DNA of 64,000 bases from Bombella mellum (GTDB lineage Bacteria > Pseudomonadota > Alphaproteobacteria > Acetobacterales > Acetobacteraceae): positions 62,001 through 126,000 of the forward strand of contig NZ_PDLY01000005.1 of assembly GCF_014048465.1 (NCBI RefSeq). Reading direction: 5' to 3'. The position numbers and the translations under genes are program-made. The notes beneath the pieces are model-generated. The model saw only the letters and a program-made list of their open reading frames with translations, did no database searches and had not been told where the DNA came from. Of the stretch, positions 56,448 through 64,000 are shown piece by piece; the first letter of the stretch is position 1; each line of letters begins with the position of its first letter.

Positions 56448-57658
56448 AGCGGTCCATGTTCCAGTCTGTTGAACTGTCTCCGGGAGACCCCATCCTGTCT
56501 CTGGTGGAGGACTTCAAGCGGGATGACCGGGCGAAGAAGGTCAATCTCAGCATTGGCCTGTATTATGACGAGGCAGGCCATGTCCCGCAGCTGGCCTGCA
56601 TCCGCAGGGCACATGAAAGGCTGGCCAGCCAGCAGGACAGGCCGGACCTCTACCTGCCGATGGAAGGTCTGGCCTCCTACAGGCAGGCCGTCCAGCATCT
56701 GCTGTTTGGCCGTGGCAGCGAGCTGGTGCGGACCGGCCGCATCGCCACGGTCCAGAGTCTTGGCGGGTCCGGTGCGCTGAAGGTCGGGGCGGATTTCCTG
56801 CACCGTCACTTCCCACAGGCCGAGCTGTGGGTCAGTGACCCGACATGGGAAAACCATGTATCCATCTTTTCCGGGGCCGGTTTCAGGACACGGGCCTATC
56901 CCTATTTTGACCCGGAAACGGGCGGTGTGAATTTTGAGGCCATGATGGCCTGCATCCGCCAGATTCCGGAACATCATGTCGTCCTGCTTCATCCCTGCTG
57001 CCATAATCCTACAGGGGCCGACCTGACGGATGAGCAGTGGGATGAGCTGATCCCTGTCCTGAAGGAACGGAAGCTGATCCCGTTTCTGGACCTTGCCTAT
57101 CAGGGGCTGGGTCATGGGCTGGAGGCGGACGTGTATGCCGTGCGGGCCATGGTGGAGGCGGGGCTGGAGTTCCTGCTCAGCAATTCGTTCTCCAAGATAT
57201 TTTCCCTGTATGGGGACCGCATCGGGGCCCTGTCGGTCGTCTGCCGGGATGGCGACACGGCAGGGCGGGTGCTGAGCCAGCTCAAGGTCACGGTGCGGCG
57301 GAACTATTCCAGTCCGCCGGTCCGTGGGGCGCAGCTTGTGGATGCCGTTCTGGGGGATGAGGCCCTGTCGCAGCTCTGGCGGGAGGAAGTGGCAGGCATG
57401 GGGGCACGTATCCGGGAGATGCGTCAGAAGCTGCATGAGCAGCTTTCCGCCCGCCTGCCGGGGCAGGATTTCCACTACCTGCTGAAGCAGCGTGGCATGT
57501 TCAGCATGATGAAGCTGTCACCAGCCCAAGTAGACCGCCTGCGGGAGGAACATGGGGTCTATGTTCTCCGCAGTGGCCGTGTCTGCATGGCGGGATTGAA
57601 CGAGCGTAACCTTCCGCCCGTCGTGGAGGCTCTGGCCGCCGTTCTGGCCAGCTCGTGA
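56444..57658 (+). CDS. Class I aminotransferase (aspartate/aromatic type)
   Basis: 404 residues of the TyrB/AspC type. Motifs are KVNLSIGLYYDEAGHVPQL near 28, VQSLGGSGALKVGADFL near 103, LHPCCHNPTGADLTDEQW near 183, and the PLP lysine in LSNSFSKIFSLYGDRIGAL near 251. It would make 2-keto acids from tyrosine, phenylalanine, tryptophan or aspartate. The ATG overlaps the decarboxylase stop (ATGA), so the pair is made together. By inference the two enzymes turn aromatic amino acids into aldehydes (Ehrlich or indole-3-pyruvate route). Confidence 0.9.
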   Translation: MKRSMFQSVELSPGDPILSLVEDFKRDDRAKKVNLSIGLYYDEAGHVPQLACIRRAHERLASQQDRPDLYLPMEGLASYRQAVQHLLFGRGSELVRTGRIATVQSLGGSGALKVGADFLHRHFPQAELWVSDPTWENHVSIFSGAGFRTRAYPYFDPETGGVNFEAMMACIRQIPEHHVVLLHPCCHNPTGADLTDEQWDELIPVLKERKLIPFLDLAYQGLGHGLEADVYAVRAMVEAGLEFLLSNSFSKIFSLYGDRIGALSVVCRDGDTAGRVLSQLKVTVRRNYSSPPVRGAQLVDAVLGDEALSQLWREEVAGMGARIREMRQKLHEQLSARLPGQDFHYLLKQRGMFSMMKLSPAQVDRLREEHGVYVLRSGRVCMAGLNERNLPPVVEALAAVLASS

Positions 57659-57665
57659 GTGCCTT

Positions 57666-57708
57666 CCAGCCGGAGAAGGGGCAGGACCGGCCTGCCTCCT
57701 CCGGCTGG
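57666..57708. terminator. Long hairpin between convergent genes
   Basis: CCAGCCGGAG and CTCCGGCTGG form a 10-bp outer stem, and GGCAGG/CCTGCC an inner stem. It lies between the aminotransferase and copA stops and can stop transcription in both directions, though the T tract is weak. Confidence 0.6.
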
Positions 57709-57711
57709 ATG

Positions 57712-60186
57712 TTATGAGGCCGTGGCCGTCTCCGTTTCCACGACGTTCCGGAGCCGCCGCAGCCTGAGGGTATTGCTCAGCACGAAGACGCTGGAGAGGG
57801 CCATGGCCCCTGCGGCCAGTGCGGGAGACAGCAGTGTCCCCGTGAAGGGATAGAGCAGGCCGGCCGCCACCGGGATCAGCACGATGTTGTAGGCGAAGGC
57901 CCAGAAGAGGTTCTGCCGGATGATGGTCATGGTGGCCCGGGAGAGGGCGATGGCATTGGGTACGCCCATCAGGTTCTCTCCCGTCAGGACGAGATCGGCC
58001 GCCTCTATGGCGATGTCCGTGCCGTGGCTGACGGCCAGCCCCGTGTCGGCCCGGGCCAGGGCCGGAGCGTCGTTGATGCCGTCCCCGACGAAGGCCACGG
58101 AGCCGTGCTCCTCCCGCAGGGTCTCCACGGCCTGGCTTTTCTCATGCGGCATGACGTGGGCGATGACCTTTTCAATGCCTGCCAGGTTGGCGATGTGGCG
58201 TGCCGTGGTCTCGATGTCACCGGTAATCATGGCCGTATGGATGTTCTGTGCCCTAAGGGCGGCAACGGCCCTGACGGCGGACGGACGGATGGGGTCGGCA
58301 ATGCCCATGAGGGCCACGAGCTTCCCTCTGTGGGCCATGAAAAGTGGAGAGGTGCCTTTCTGGCTGAAGGCCCCGGCCAGCCGGTTGGCTTCCGCATTGT
58401 ACAGGCCCAGCGTCTTCATGTAGGCGTGGCTGCCGATGTTGATGTCGTGTCCTTCATCATCCTGCGCCTCGATGCCCAGCCCGGCAATGATGCGGGCATG
58501 GCCTGTCCGGACGGCTGGCAGGTCCCGGTCTTCCGCAGCTCTGATGATGGCCCGGGCGACGGGATGGTCGGACTGTCTCTCCGTGGCGGCGGCAAGGGCC
58601 AGCAGGTGGTTCTCGGCCATGTCAGGGTCGGGACAGGTCGTGCCGTCCAGCAGGAAGAAATCCGTCAGGCGGGGCTGGCCACAGGTCATGGTGCCCGTCT
58701 TGTCGAAGGCGACAAGGCGTGTCTTTTCCAGTGTCTGGAGCACCTCCCCCCGGCGGAAGAGCAGGCCCATTTCAGCGGCCGTGCCGGTGCCGACCATGAT
58801 GGCCGTCGGCGTGGCGAGGCCCATGGCACAGGGGCAGGCGGCGATCAGCACCGCAATGGCATTGACGACCGCGTGGCCCAGTGAGGGGGCCGGTCCCAGC
58901 CACAGCCAGAGGATGAAGGTCAGCACGGCCAGCAGGATGATGGTGGGAACGAACCAGAGCGTCACCCTGTCCACGAGGGACTGGATGGGCAGCTTGCTGC
59001 CCTGGGCCTGGGCCACCATGCTGACGATGCGGGCCAGCATGGTGTCGGCCCCGGTGGCCGTGGCCCGGATGGTCAGCACACCTTCCTGATTGATTGTGCC
59101 ACCGATGACCGTATCGCCTGTCATGCGCCGGACGGGCAGGGGTTCGCCTGTCAGCAGGGATTCATCCAGATGGCTTTCCCCTTCCAGGATCAGGCCATCC
59201 AGAGGAACCCGCTCGCCGGGGCGGACGAGCAGGGTGTCCCCTGGCTTCACGTCAGAAACCGGCACGATCCGGTCTCCGTCTCCGGTGAGGAGATGCGCCT
59301 TCTGGGGCTGTAGATGGACCAGCTTTTCCAGTGCCGTGGAGGTCCGTCCCTTCGCCCGGGCTTCCATCAGGCGGCCCAGAAGGACCAGCGTGAGGATGCC
59401 CAGAACCGTGTCGAAATAGAGGTTCCGTGTGCCTTCAGGCAGCAGGGAGGGGAAAAAGACGGCGAGGCTGGAATAGAGATAGGCCGCCCCGGTACCGAGG
59501 GCGACGAGGGAATTCATGTTGGGGGCACTACGCAGCAGGGTCGGAATCCCGTTCCGGAAGAAGCGGCGTCCCGGCCCCAGGAGGGCCACGCTGGCGCAGC
59601 CCCACTGGATGAAGGGCTGTAGCCGGGGAGGAACAAGGCCAAGCCCGTGTCCCATTGTCATCAGCATGATGATGAACCAGAGCAGGGCGGCGATTTTCAG
59701 GTCACGCCACTGGAGGCTCATGCTCTGCCTGAGACGCTCCTGACGGTCCCGCATGGCCTCCGGCCCGTTCTCCTGCTCCAGCAGGGTTGCCGCAAAGCCG
59801 ATCCGTTCAATGGCCTCGATGAGGGTCTGATGGGCGGCCGTGCCCGTGACGTGGGCCGTGCCGGTTGCCAGACTGACGCTGGCGGTCCTGACGCCCATGA
59901 CGTCCTGAAGGGTCTTTTCCACCCGGGTGGAGCAGGAGGCGCAGCTCATCCCGTCAATGCGGAGCTGGACGGGAGACGGGAGAACGCTGAAGCCTGTCTG
60001 CTCCACGGCGGTGACGAGGGCGGCATGGGATGCCGTTCCTGTGACATGGGCCGTGCCGGTGGCCAGACTGACGCTGGCCGTCTCCACCCCCGGGACGGCC
60101 AGCAGGGCTTTTTCCACCCGGGCGGAGCAGGAGGCGCAGCTCATCCCGTCAATGGGGAAGGTCTGGGATGATGGCGTGGCAGGCAT
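57712..60186 (-). CDS. copA: Copper-exporting P-type ATPase with two HMA domains
   Basis: P1B-type ATPase of 824 residues that pumps Cu(I) out of the cytoplasm. Two heavy-metal-binding domains sit at the N-terminus, each with GMSCASCS (near 13 and 78). Eight membrane helices follow; the intramembrane AACPCAMGLATPTA near 455 is the Cu site. Catalytic DKTGTMTCG is near 495, and GDGINDAPALARADTGLAV near 715. The two HMA units are unusually alike in DNA, suggesting recent duplication or conversion. No clear CueR or CsoR site was found upstream. It is divergent from the repeat-protein gene. Confidence 0.95.
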   Translation of the reverse strand: MPATPSSQTFPIDGMSCASCSARVEKALLAVPGVETASVSLATGTAHVTGTASHAALVTAVEQTGFSVLPSPVQLRIDGMSCASCSTRVEKTLQDVMGVRTASVSLATGTAHVTGTAAHQTLIEAIERIGFAATLLEQENGPEAMRDRQERLRQSMSLQWRDLKIAALLWFIIMLMTMGHGLGLVPPRLQPFIQWGCASVALLGPGRRFFRNGIPTLLRSAPNMNSLVALGTGAAYLYSSLAVFFPSLLPEGTRNLYFDTVLGILTLVLLGRLMEARAKGRTSTALEKLVHLQPQKAHLLTGDGDRIVPVSDVKPGDTLLVRPGERVPLDGLILEGESHLDESLLTGEPLPVRRMTGDTVIGGTINQEGVLTIRATATGADTMLARIVSMVAQAQGSKLPIQSLVDRVTLWFVPTIILLAVLTFILWLWLGPAPSLGHAVVNAIAVLIAACPCAMGLATPTAIMVGTGTAAEMGLLFRRGEVLQTLEKTRLVAFDKTGTMTCGQPRLTDFFLLDGTTCPDPDMAENHLLALAAATERQSDHPVARAIIRAAEDRDLPAVRTGHARIIAGLGIEAQDDEGHDINIGSHAYMKTLGLYNAEANRLAGAFSQKGTSPLFMAHRGKLVALMGIADPIRPSAVRAVAALRAQNIHTAMITGDIETTARHIANLAGIEKVIAHVMPHEKSQAVETLREEHGSVAFVGDGINDAPALARADTGLAVSHGTDIAIEAADLVLTGENLMGVPNAIALSRATMTIIRQNLFWAFAYNIVLIPVAAGLLYPFTGTLLSPALAAGAMALSSVFVLSNTLRLRRLRNVVETETATAS
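59830..60170 (-). repeat. Near-identical HMA coding repeats within copA
   Basis: Two copies of a heavy-metal-binding unit lie 195 bp (65 codons) apart. They share long identical DNA runs, including the CASC motif and the ATASVSLATGTAHVTGTA-like stretch. Identity at third positions points to recent duplication or gene conversion rather than old paralogy. Confidence 0.75.
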
Positions 60187-60463
60187 GGTCGTCTTTCCAT
60201 GGTGGTGTCTGTAACGTGATGCAGGAAGAAAATAGCATCCCGCCGAGGTTACGGAGACAGAAAACTGTGCTCCGGGACTATAAAAAGGGCCGACATATGC
60301 AGAGAAAGGGACTCTCCCATGAAGGAAATTTGCTGATCGGCCAAATAATCAGTGTTATGTTTACCGTCAGTCAGTATTTTTCTGATGGAAACACAAGATT
60401 CGGCCTGCCGGACTGACTGTCTTAATTGAAATGACGGCGGCGGGCAGGTCTAGGGAGGATATC
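60187..60463. other. Divergent promoter region between copA and the repeat protein
   Basis: 277 bp with no supported gene. It is AT-richer than its surroundings and must carry promoters in both directions. A 39-codon reading frame at 60,298 is judged chance. Confidence 0.5.
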
Positions 60464-60823
60464 ATGGCAGACGCTGTCAACATTGATAAGCTCAAGTCCA
60501 AGGCTGAAGAGGCCATCAACCCGGACGAGCTGAAAGCAAAGGCCGAGAAGTTCGTCGATACCGACGGGCTGAAAGCCAAGGCTGAGAGTGTCCTCAACAC
60601 GGATGAACTGAAGGCCAAGGCTGAGAAGTACGTCAACACGGACGAGCTGAAGGAGAAGGCTGGTCAGTGCGCCAAGCACGCTCAGTCAGCCGTCGATTCC
60701 ATCGGCAAGGGGCTGAACTCCAAGAGCCGCTGCCAGTGTGTCGGCCAGACCCTGCTGTGGGGCGGCGTCATCGTGGCTGCCCTTGCTGGTCTCTGCGCCA
60801 TCGGCCGCTGGCTGAAGAAGTAA
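60464..60823 (+). CDS. Small protein with five 13-residue repeats and a C-terminal membrane helix
   Basis: 119 residues from the ATG at 60464 with GGGAGG seven bases upstream. Residues 6-70 are five tandem 13-mers of the type NTDELKAKAEKYV: amphipathic, charged, probably coiled-coil or an extended helix. A Cys-containing linker (KSRCQCVGQ) precedes a single transmembrane helix (LLWGGVIVAALAGLCAIGRW, about 96-115) and basic end KK, so it is tail-anchored. No family is recognised; the repeats loosely resemble LEA/CsbD-like stress proteins. It is next to copA and ends in its own terminator. Confidence 0.8.
   Translation: MADAVNIDKLKSKAEEAINPDELKAKAEKFVDTDGLKAKAESVLNTDELKAKAEKYVNTDELKEKAGQCAKHAQSAVDSIGKGLNSKSRCQCVGQTLLWGGVIVAALAGLCAIGRWLKK
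60479..60673 (+). repeat. Five tandem 39-bp coding repeats
   Basis: Units at 60479, 60518, 60557, 60596 and 60635 encode 13 residues each, with the core DELKAKAE. The middle copies are most alike in DNA, with frequent GAGCTGAAAGC / GAACTGAAGGC forms. The array could change length by slippage or unequal crossing-over. Confidence 0.85.
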
Positions 60824-60870
60824 GCCTTCATCGGCACGGTCCCCGTAGAGGGATAGGTAATCGGGTGAGA

Positions 60871-60901
60871 ACCCCCGGCCACAGGGCCGGGGGTTTTCTT
60901 T
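60871..60901. terminator. Terminator between repeat protein and trpA
   Basis: ACCCCCGGCC and GGCCGGGGGTTTTC form the stem with a short loop. It ends the repeat-protein gene and may also act on the convergent trpA. Confidence 0.88.
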
Positions 60902-60910
60902 TGCCCGGTT

Positions 60911-61726
60911 TCAGCTTCGCACCGCCCTGGCAAGGGAGCGGATTTTCTCCAGTGCCGTGGGGATGCTTCTGGCCGTGGCGTGGCCGTGTTCATCATAGGT
61001 GGCGGCCATCTCCTTGATGATGGCAGATGCCACGACGGCCCCGTCGCTGATGCGGGAGGCCGTGCGGGCCTGCTCCGGCGTGCTGATGCCAAAACCGGCC
61101 ACGACGGGAAGGTCCGTGGCGGCCCGCAGGCGGGTCATGGCGGCTTTCAGCTGCTCTTCCGTGGCACTGCGTGTGCCCGTGATGCCCGTGATGCTCACAT
61201 GATAGACGAATCCGCTGGCCTTCCTGAGGATGGTCTTCAGCCGGTCATCCGGGGTTGTGGGGGCGGTCAGGGTGATCATGTCCAGCCCTTCCGCTCTGGC
61301 GTGGGGGGCCAGCTCCTCGGATTCCTCAGGTGGCAGGTCCACCACGATCAGCCCGTCTACACCGGCGGAGCGGGCATCCTTGCAGAATCGCTCCACACCG
61401 TAGCTGTCGATCGGGTTGTAATAGCCCATCAGGATGATCGGCGTATGGTCATTTTCCCTGCGGAAGTCCTGGATGAGTTCCAGCGTTCCCTTCAGGGTGG
61501 CCCCGGCTTTCAGGCCACGCCGGGCGGCAAGCTGGATGGTCGGGCCATCGGCGGAGGGGTCGGAGAAGGGCACGCCGACCTCGATGAGATCGGCCCCGGC
61601 TTCGGGCATCTGGCGCAGCAGGGCCAGGGATGTCTCCCGGTCCGGGTCGAAGGCTTCCAGATAGGGCAGCAGGGCACCCCGGCCCTCTTTTTTCAGGCGG
61701 TCGAAACAGGTCTTGATGCGGCTCAT
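60911..61726 (-). CDS. trpA: Tryptophan synthase alpha subunit
   Basis: Cleaves indole-3-glycerol phosphate to indole for the beta subunit. The product is 271 residues. The catalytic Glu lies in DLIEVGVPFSDPSADGPTIQ near 49, the Asp in GVDGLIVVDLPPEE near 130. GFIYHVSITGITGTR appears as GFVYHVSITGITGTR near 175, and VVAGFGISTPEQA near 210. It follows trpB by 11 bp. Confidence 0.96.
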   Translation of the reverse strand: MSRIKTCFDRLKKEGRGALLPYLEAFDPDRETSLALLRQMPEAGADLIEVGVPFSDPSADGPTIQLAARRGLKAGATLKGTLELIQDFRRENDHTPIILMGYYNPIDSYGVERFCKDARSAGVDGLIVVDLPPEESEELAPHARAEGLDMITLTAPTTPDDRLKTILRKASGFVYHVSITGITGTRSATEEQLKAAMTRLRAATDLPVVAGFGISTPEQARTASRISDGAVVASAIIKEMAATYDEHGHATARSIPTALEKIRSLARAVRS

Positions 61727-61737
61727 GGTGGCTCTCC

Positions 61738-62970
61738 TTACAGTTTCACGCCCAGATGGGCCGCAACGGTGGGCACGTCCTTGTCACCCCGGCCGGACAG
61801 GTTGACGATGATGGTCTGGTCTCTGGTCATGGTCGAGGCCATGACGATGGCATGGGCCACGGCATGGGCACTTTCGAGTGCCGGGATGATGCCCTCCAGC
61901 CTCGTGAGGGTCTGGAAGGCGTCGAGGGCCTGATCGTCCGTGGCGCTGACGTAGTTCACCCGGCCAATATCCTTGAGCCATGAATGTTCCGGCCCGATGC
62001 CGGGATAGTCCAGCCCCGCACTGATGGAGTGGGCCTCCGTGATCTGTCCGTGTTCGTCCTGTAGCAGGTAGGTGCGGTTGCCATGCAGGACGCCGGGCCT
62101 GCCACGGGCGATGGACGCTGCCGTCTTGCCGCTGTCCAGCCCCAGCCCGGCGGCCTCGACGCCGTAAAGAGGCACATCGGCATCATCAAGGAAGGGATGA
62201 AAAATCCCCATGGCGTTGGACCCGCCCCCGATGGCGGCGATGACGGCATCCGGCAGGCGGCCTGTCTGTTCCTGTATCTGCTCACGGGCTTCCGTCCCGA
62301 TGACGGACTGGAAGTCCCGCACCATGGCTGGGTAAGGATGTGGCCCCGCCACCGTGCCGACAAGGAAGTAGGTGTTCTCCACATTGGCCACCCAGTCCCG
62401 CATGGCCTCGTTCATGGCATCCTTCAGTGTGCCGGCTCCCGCCGTGACGGGATGGACCTTGGCCCCCAGCAGGTGCATGCGGAAGACGTTGGGCTTCTGC
62501 CGCTCCACATCGGTGGCCCCCATGTAGATTTCGCAGTCCAGCCCGAAGAGGGCACAGACGGTGGCCGTGGCCACGCCGTGCTGTCCGGCCCCGGTCTCGG
62601 CCACGATGCGGGTCTTGCCCATGCGGCGGGCCAGAAGAATCTGGCCCATCACGTTGTTCAGCTTGTGGGAGCCCGTGTGGTTCAGCTCTTCCCGCTTGAG
62701 GTAGATCTGCGCCCCGCCGAGCGTCTCGCTCAGCCGTCTGGCGTGCCAGAGCGGGCTGGGGCGGCCCACATAGTGGCGGAGGTAATAATCCAGCTCTTCC
62801 TGAAACTGCGGGTCAGTCTTGACGTGGTTGTAGGCTTTTTCCAGTTCCAGCATCAGGGGCATGAGGGTTTCGGCCACGAAACGCCCGCCGTGGATTCCGA
62901 AATGCCCCCGTTCATCCGGTCCGGTGCGAAGGGAATTGAGCTGGCTGGTGATGGGTTTGTTTACTGGCAT
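61738..62970 (-). CDS. trpB: Tryptophan synthase beta subunit
   Basis: PLP enzyme that joins indole and serine to make tryptophan. The product is 410 residues. Its N-terminal [19 protein letters not shown] is typical. The PLP lysine is in [12 protein letters not shown] near 95, the phosphate loop in IGGGSNAMG near 240, and [13 protein letters not shown] near 118. It is coupled to trpA. TrpF, usually upstream, is not found here; the next gene is sucA. With the tryptophan-degrading route at 54-57 kb this gives both synthesis and use of tryptophan within 9 kb. Confidence 0.97.
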   Translation of the reverse strand: MPVNKPITSQLNSLRTGPDERGHFGIHGGRFVAETLMPLMLELEKAYNHVKTDPQFQEELDYYLRHYVGRPSPLWHARRLSETLGGAQIYLKREELNHTGSHKLNNVMGQILLARRMGKTRIVAETGAGQHGVATATVCALFGLDCEIYMGATDVERQKPNVFRMHLLGAKVHPVTAGAGTLKDAMNEAMRDWVANVENTYFLVGTVAGPHPYPAMVRDFQSVIGTEAREQIQEQTGRLPDAVIAAIGGGSNAMGIFHPFLDDADVPLYGVEAAGLGLDSGKTAASIARGRPGVLHGNRTYLLQDEHGQITEAHSISAGLDYPGIGPEHSWLKDIGRVNYVSATDDQALDAFQTLTRLEGIIPALESAHAVAHAIVMASTMTRDQTIIVNLSGRGDKDVPTVAAHLGVKL

Positions 62971-63000
62971 GATGTGTGTCTTTACGTCTTGAATGAAGGA

Positions 63001-64000
63001 TCAGTCGATGGATGGGGAGGCGGCTTCCAGACCCAGGGCCTGCCGGACGAGCGTTTCCTGCTCGGCCTGGTGGATGCCGGGCAGCCCGGTGGCGGGTGAG
63101 GCGGAGGCCTTGCGCCCGGCATAATGCGGGCGGGTGCAGGCATGGCCGATCTCCCGCAGGCAGGCTTCGATGCGCCGGTCCACGAACTGCCAGGCCCCGC
63201 CATTTTCCGGCTCTTCCTGACACCAGATGACGTCTTCTGCCTGGGGGTGATGACCCAGCTCTTCGGCCAGGGCATGATGGGGGAAGGGGTAGAGCTGCTC
63301 CAGCCGGATGATGGCGCAGTGTTTCAGTCCGGCGTCTTCCCTCTGCTGGAGGAGGTCGTAATAGACCTTGCCACTGCACAGGATGACCCGTCTTGCGCCA
63401 CCGGCGCAGGTGGCATCGGCAATGACGGGCGCAAAGCGTGTCTGCGGTCCCATCTCGCTGAGCAGGGAGACGGCCTGCTTGTGCCGCAGGAGAGATTTGG
63501 GGCTGAAGACGACCAGCGGCTTGCGGCAGCGGCGGGCGATCTGCCGCCGGAGCAGATGGAAGAAGCTCGCCGGGCTGGAGGGCATGCAGACCCTCATGTT
63601 GTTCTCGGCACAGAGTTGAAGGAAGCGTTCCGGCCGGGCAGAGGAATGTTCCGGCCCGGCTCCCTCATAGCCGTGGGGCAGGAGCAGGGTCAGGCCGGAT
63701 GTCCGCAGCCATTTCGTCTCTCCGGCTGCAAGGAACTGGTCGATGATGATCTGCGCCCCGTTGGCGAAGTCGCCAAACTGGCCTTCCCACAGCACCAGCG
63801 CATCCGGGTTGCCCAGAGAATAGCCATACTCGAACCCCATCACGCCATATTCGGAGAGGGGAGAGTTCCACACGTTCACGGGGGCCTGCCGGGGGGCGAT
63901 GTGGGCCAGTGGTGTGTAGTGATGACCCGTATGCTGGTCCGTCAGCACGGCATGACGCTGGCTGAAGGTTCCCCGGCCGCAATCCTGCCCGGAGAGGCGT
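63001..64000 (-). CDS. sucA: 2-oxoglutarate dehydrogenase E1 component (N-terminus beyond window)
   Basis: The last 333 residues of the thiamine-dependent E1 subunit of the TCA-cycle 2-oxoglutarate dehydrogenase. Motifs are LSGQDCGRGTFSQRHAVLTD, SEYGVMGFEYGYSLGNPDAL, LWEGQFGDFANGAQIIIDQF and LLPHGYEGAGPEHSSARPER, then KSLLRHKQAVS and CQEEPENGGAW. All point to SucA rather than pyruvate dehydrogenase E1. The visible end at 63001 is the true C-terminus. The sucA-trpB gap is 30 bp. Confidence 0.94.
   Translation of the reverse strand, partial: RLSGQDCGRGTFSQRHAVLTDQHTGHHYTPLAHIAPRQAPVNVWNSPLSEYGVMGFEYGYSLGNPDALVLWEGQFGDFANGAQIIIDQFLAAGETKWLRTSGLTLLLPHGYEGAGPEHSSARPERFLQLCAENNMRVCMPSSPASFFHLLRRQIARRCRKPLVVFSPKSLLRHKQAVSLLSEMGPQTRFAPVIADATCAGGARRVILCSGKVYYDLLQQREDAGLKHCAIIRLEQLYPFPHHALAEELGHHPQAEDVIWCQEEPENGGAWQFVDRRIEACLREIGHACTRPHYAGRKASASPATGLPGIHQAEQETLVRQALGLEAASPSID

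Overview
The window is chromosomal DNA from an acetic acid bacterium (Acetobacteraceae, Alphaproteobacteria). The basis is high GC with strong GC-rich codon use, alphaproteobacterial neighbour pairs (prfB next to mrcA, accD-folC, gyrA-coaD), a pseudoazurin, an alginate-export type outer-membrane protein and an indolepyruvate/pyruvate decarboxylase. A genus cannot be fixed from the sequence alone. Almost all of the window is dense core genome. The exception is an atypical patch at about 37.3-39.9 kb.

Layout. 0-9 kb: xerC (cut by the window edge), priA, a TPR protein, rpmJ, a secreted protein, oligopeptidase B, and the folate genes pabB-pabC. 9-13.3 kb: gyrA, coaD and a cyclophilin in overlapping order, then tRNA-Lys(TTT) and tRNA-Leu(CAG). 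13.7-17.2 kb: an exported catalase-peroxidase, a pseudoazurin and a cytochrome b561, a possible envelope peroxide and electron-transfer group. 17.5-21.4 kb: a Met/Cys-type PLP enzyme facing the methionine importer metNIQ. 21.6-24.5 kb: a YWTD propeller protein with a 3-hydroxyacyl-CoA dehydrogenase, a YciI-like protein and a Pmp3-like peptide. 24.5-31.4 kb: tonB-exbB-exbD-exbD-TPR-mscS reading leftwards. 32-37.2 kb: prfB with a programmed frameshift, mrcA, rph, rdgB.

37.3-39.9 kb is the accessory patch. It holds a broken hsdM fragment, a very AT-rich membrane-anchored ORF whose frame continues past an A8 run, a decayed plasmid repC C-terminus and an 18-bp perfect palindrome. 40-46.4 kb: an alginate-export type porin, then assimilatory sulfate reduction (cysH, cysD, cysNC fusion) and a TauE/SafE permease. 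46.4-49.9 kb: a TonB-dependent receptor behind a textbook-like Zur palindrome, and an EamA transporter. 49.9-54 kb: dnaB, folC, accD. 54-60.9 kb: an Lrp regulator divergent from an indolepyruvate decarboxylase plus aromatic aminotransferase pair, a CopA copper ATPase and a small protein built from five 13-residue repeats. This block sits between accD-folC and trpBA, which many alphaproteobacteria keep together. 60.9-64 kb: trpA, trpB and the end of sucA.

No CRISPR array, intact insertion sequence or rRNA was seen. The most useful leads are the Zur-box receptor, the Ehrlich/indole-3-pyruvate module, the exported KatG group, the chimeric AT-rich ORF and the 13-residue repeat protein.
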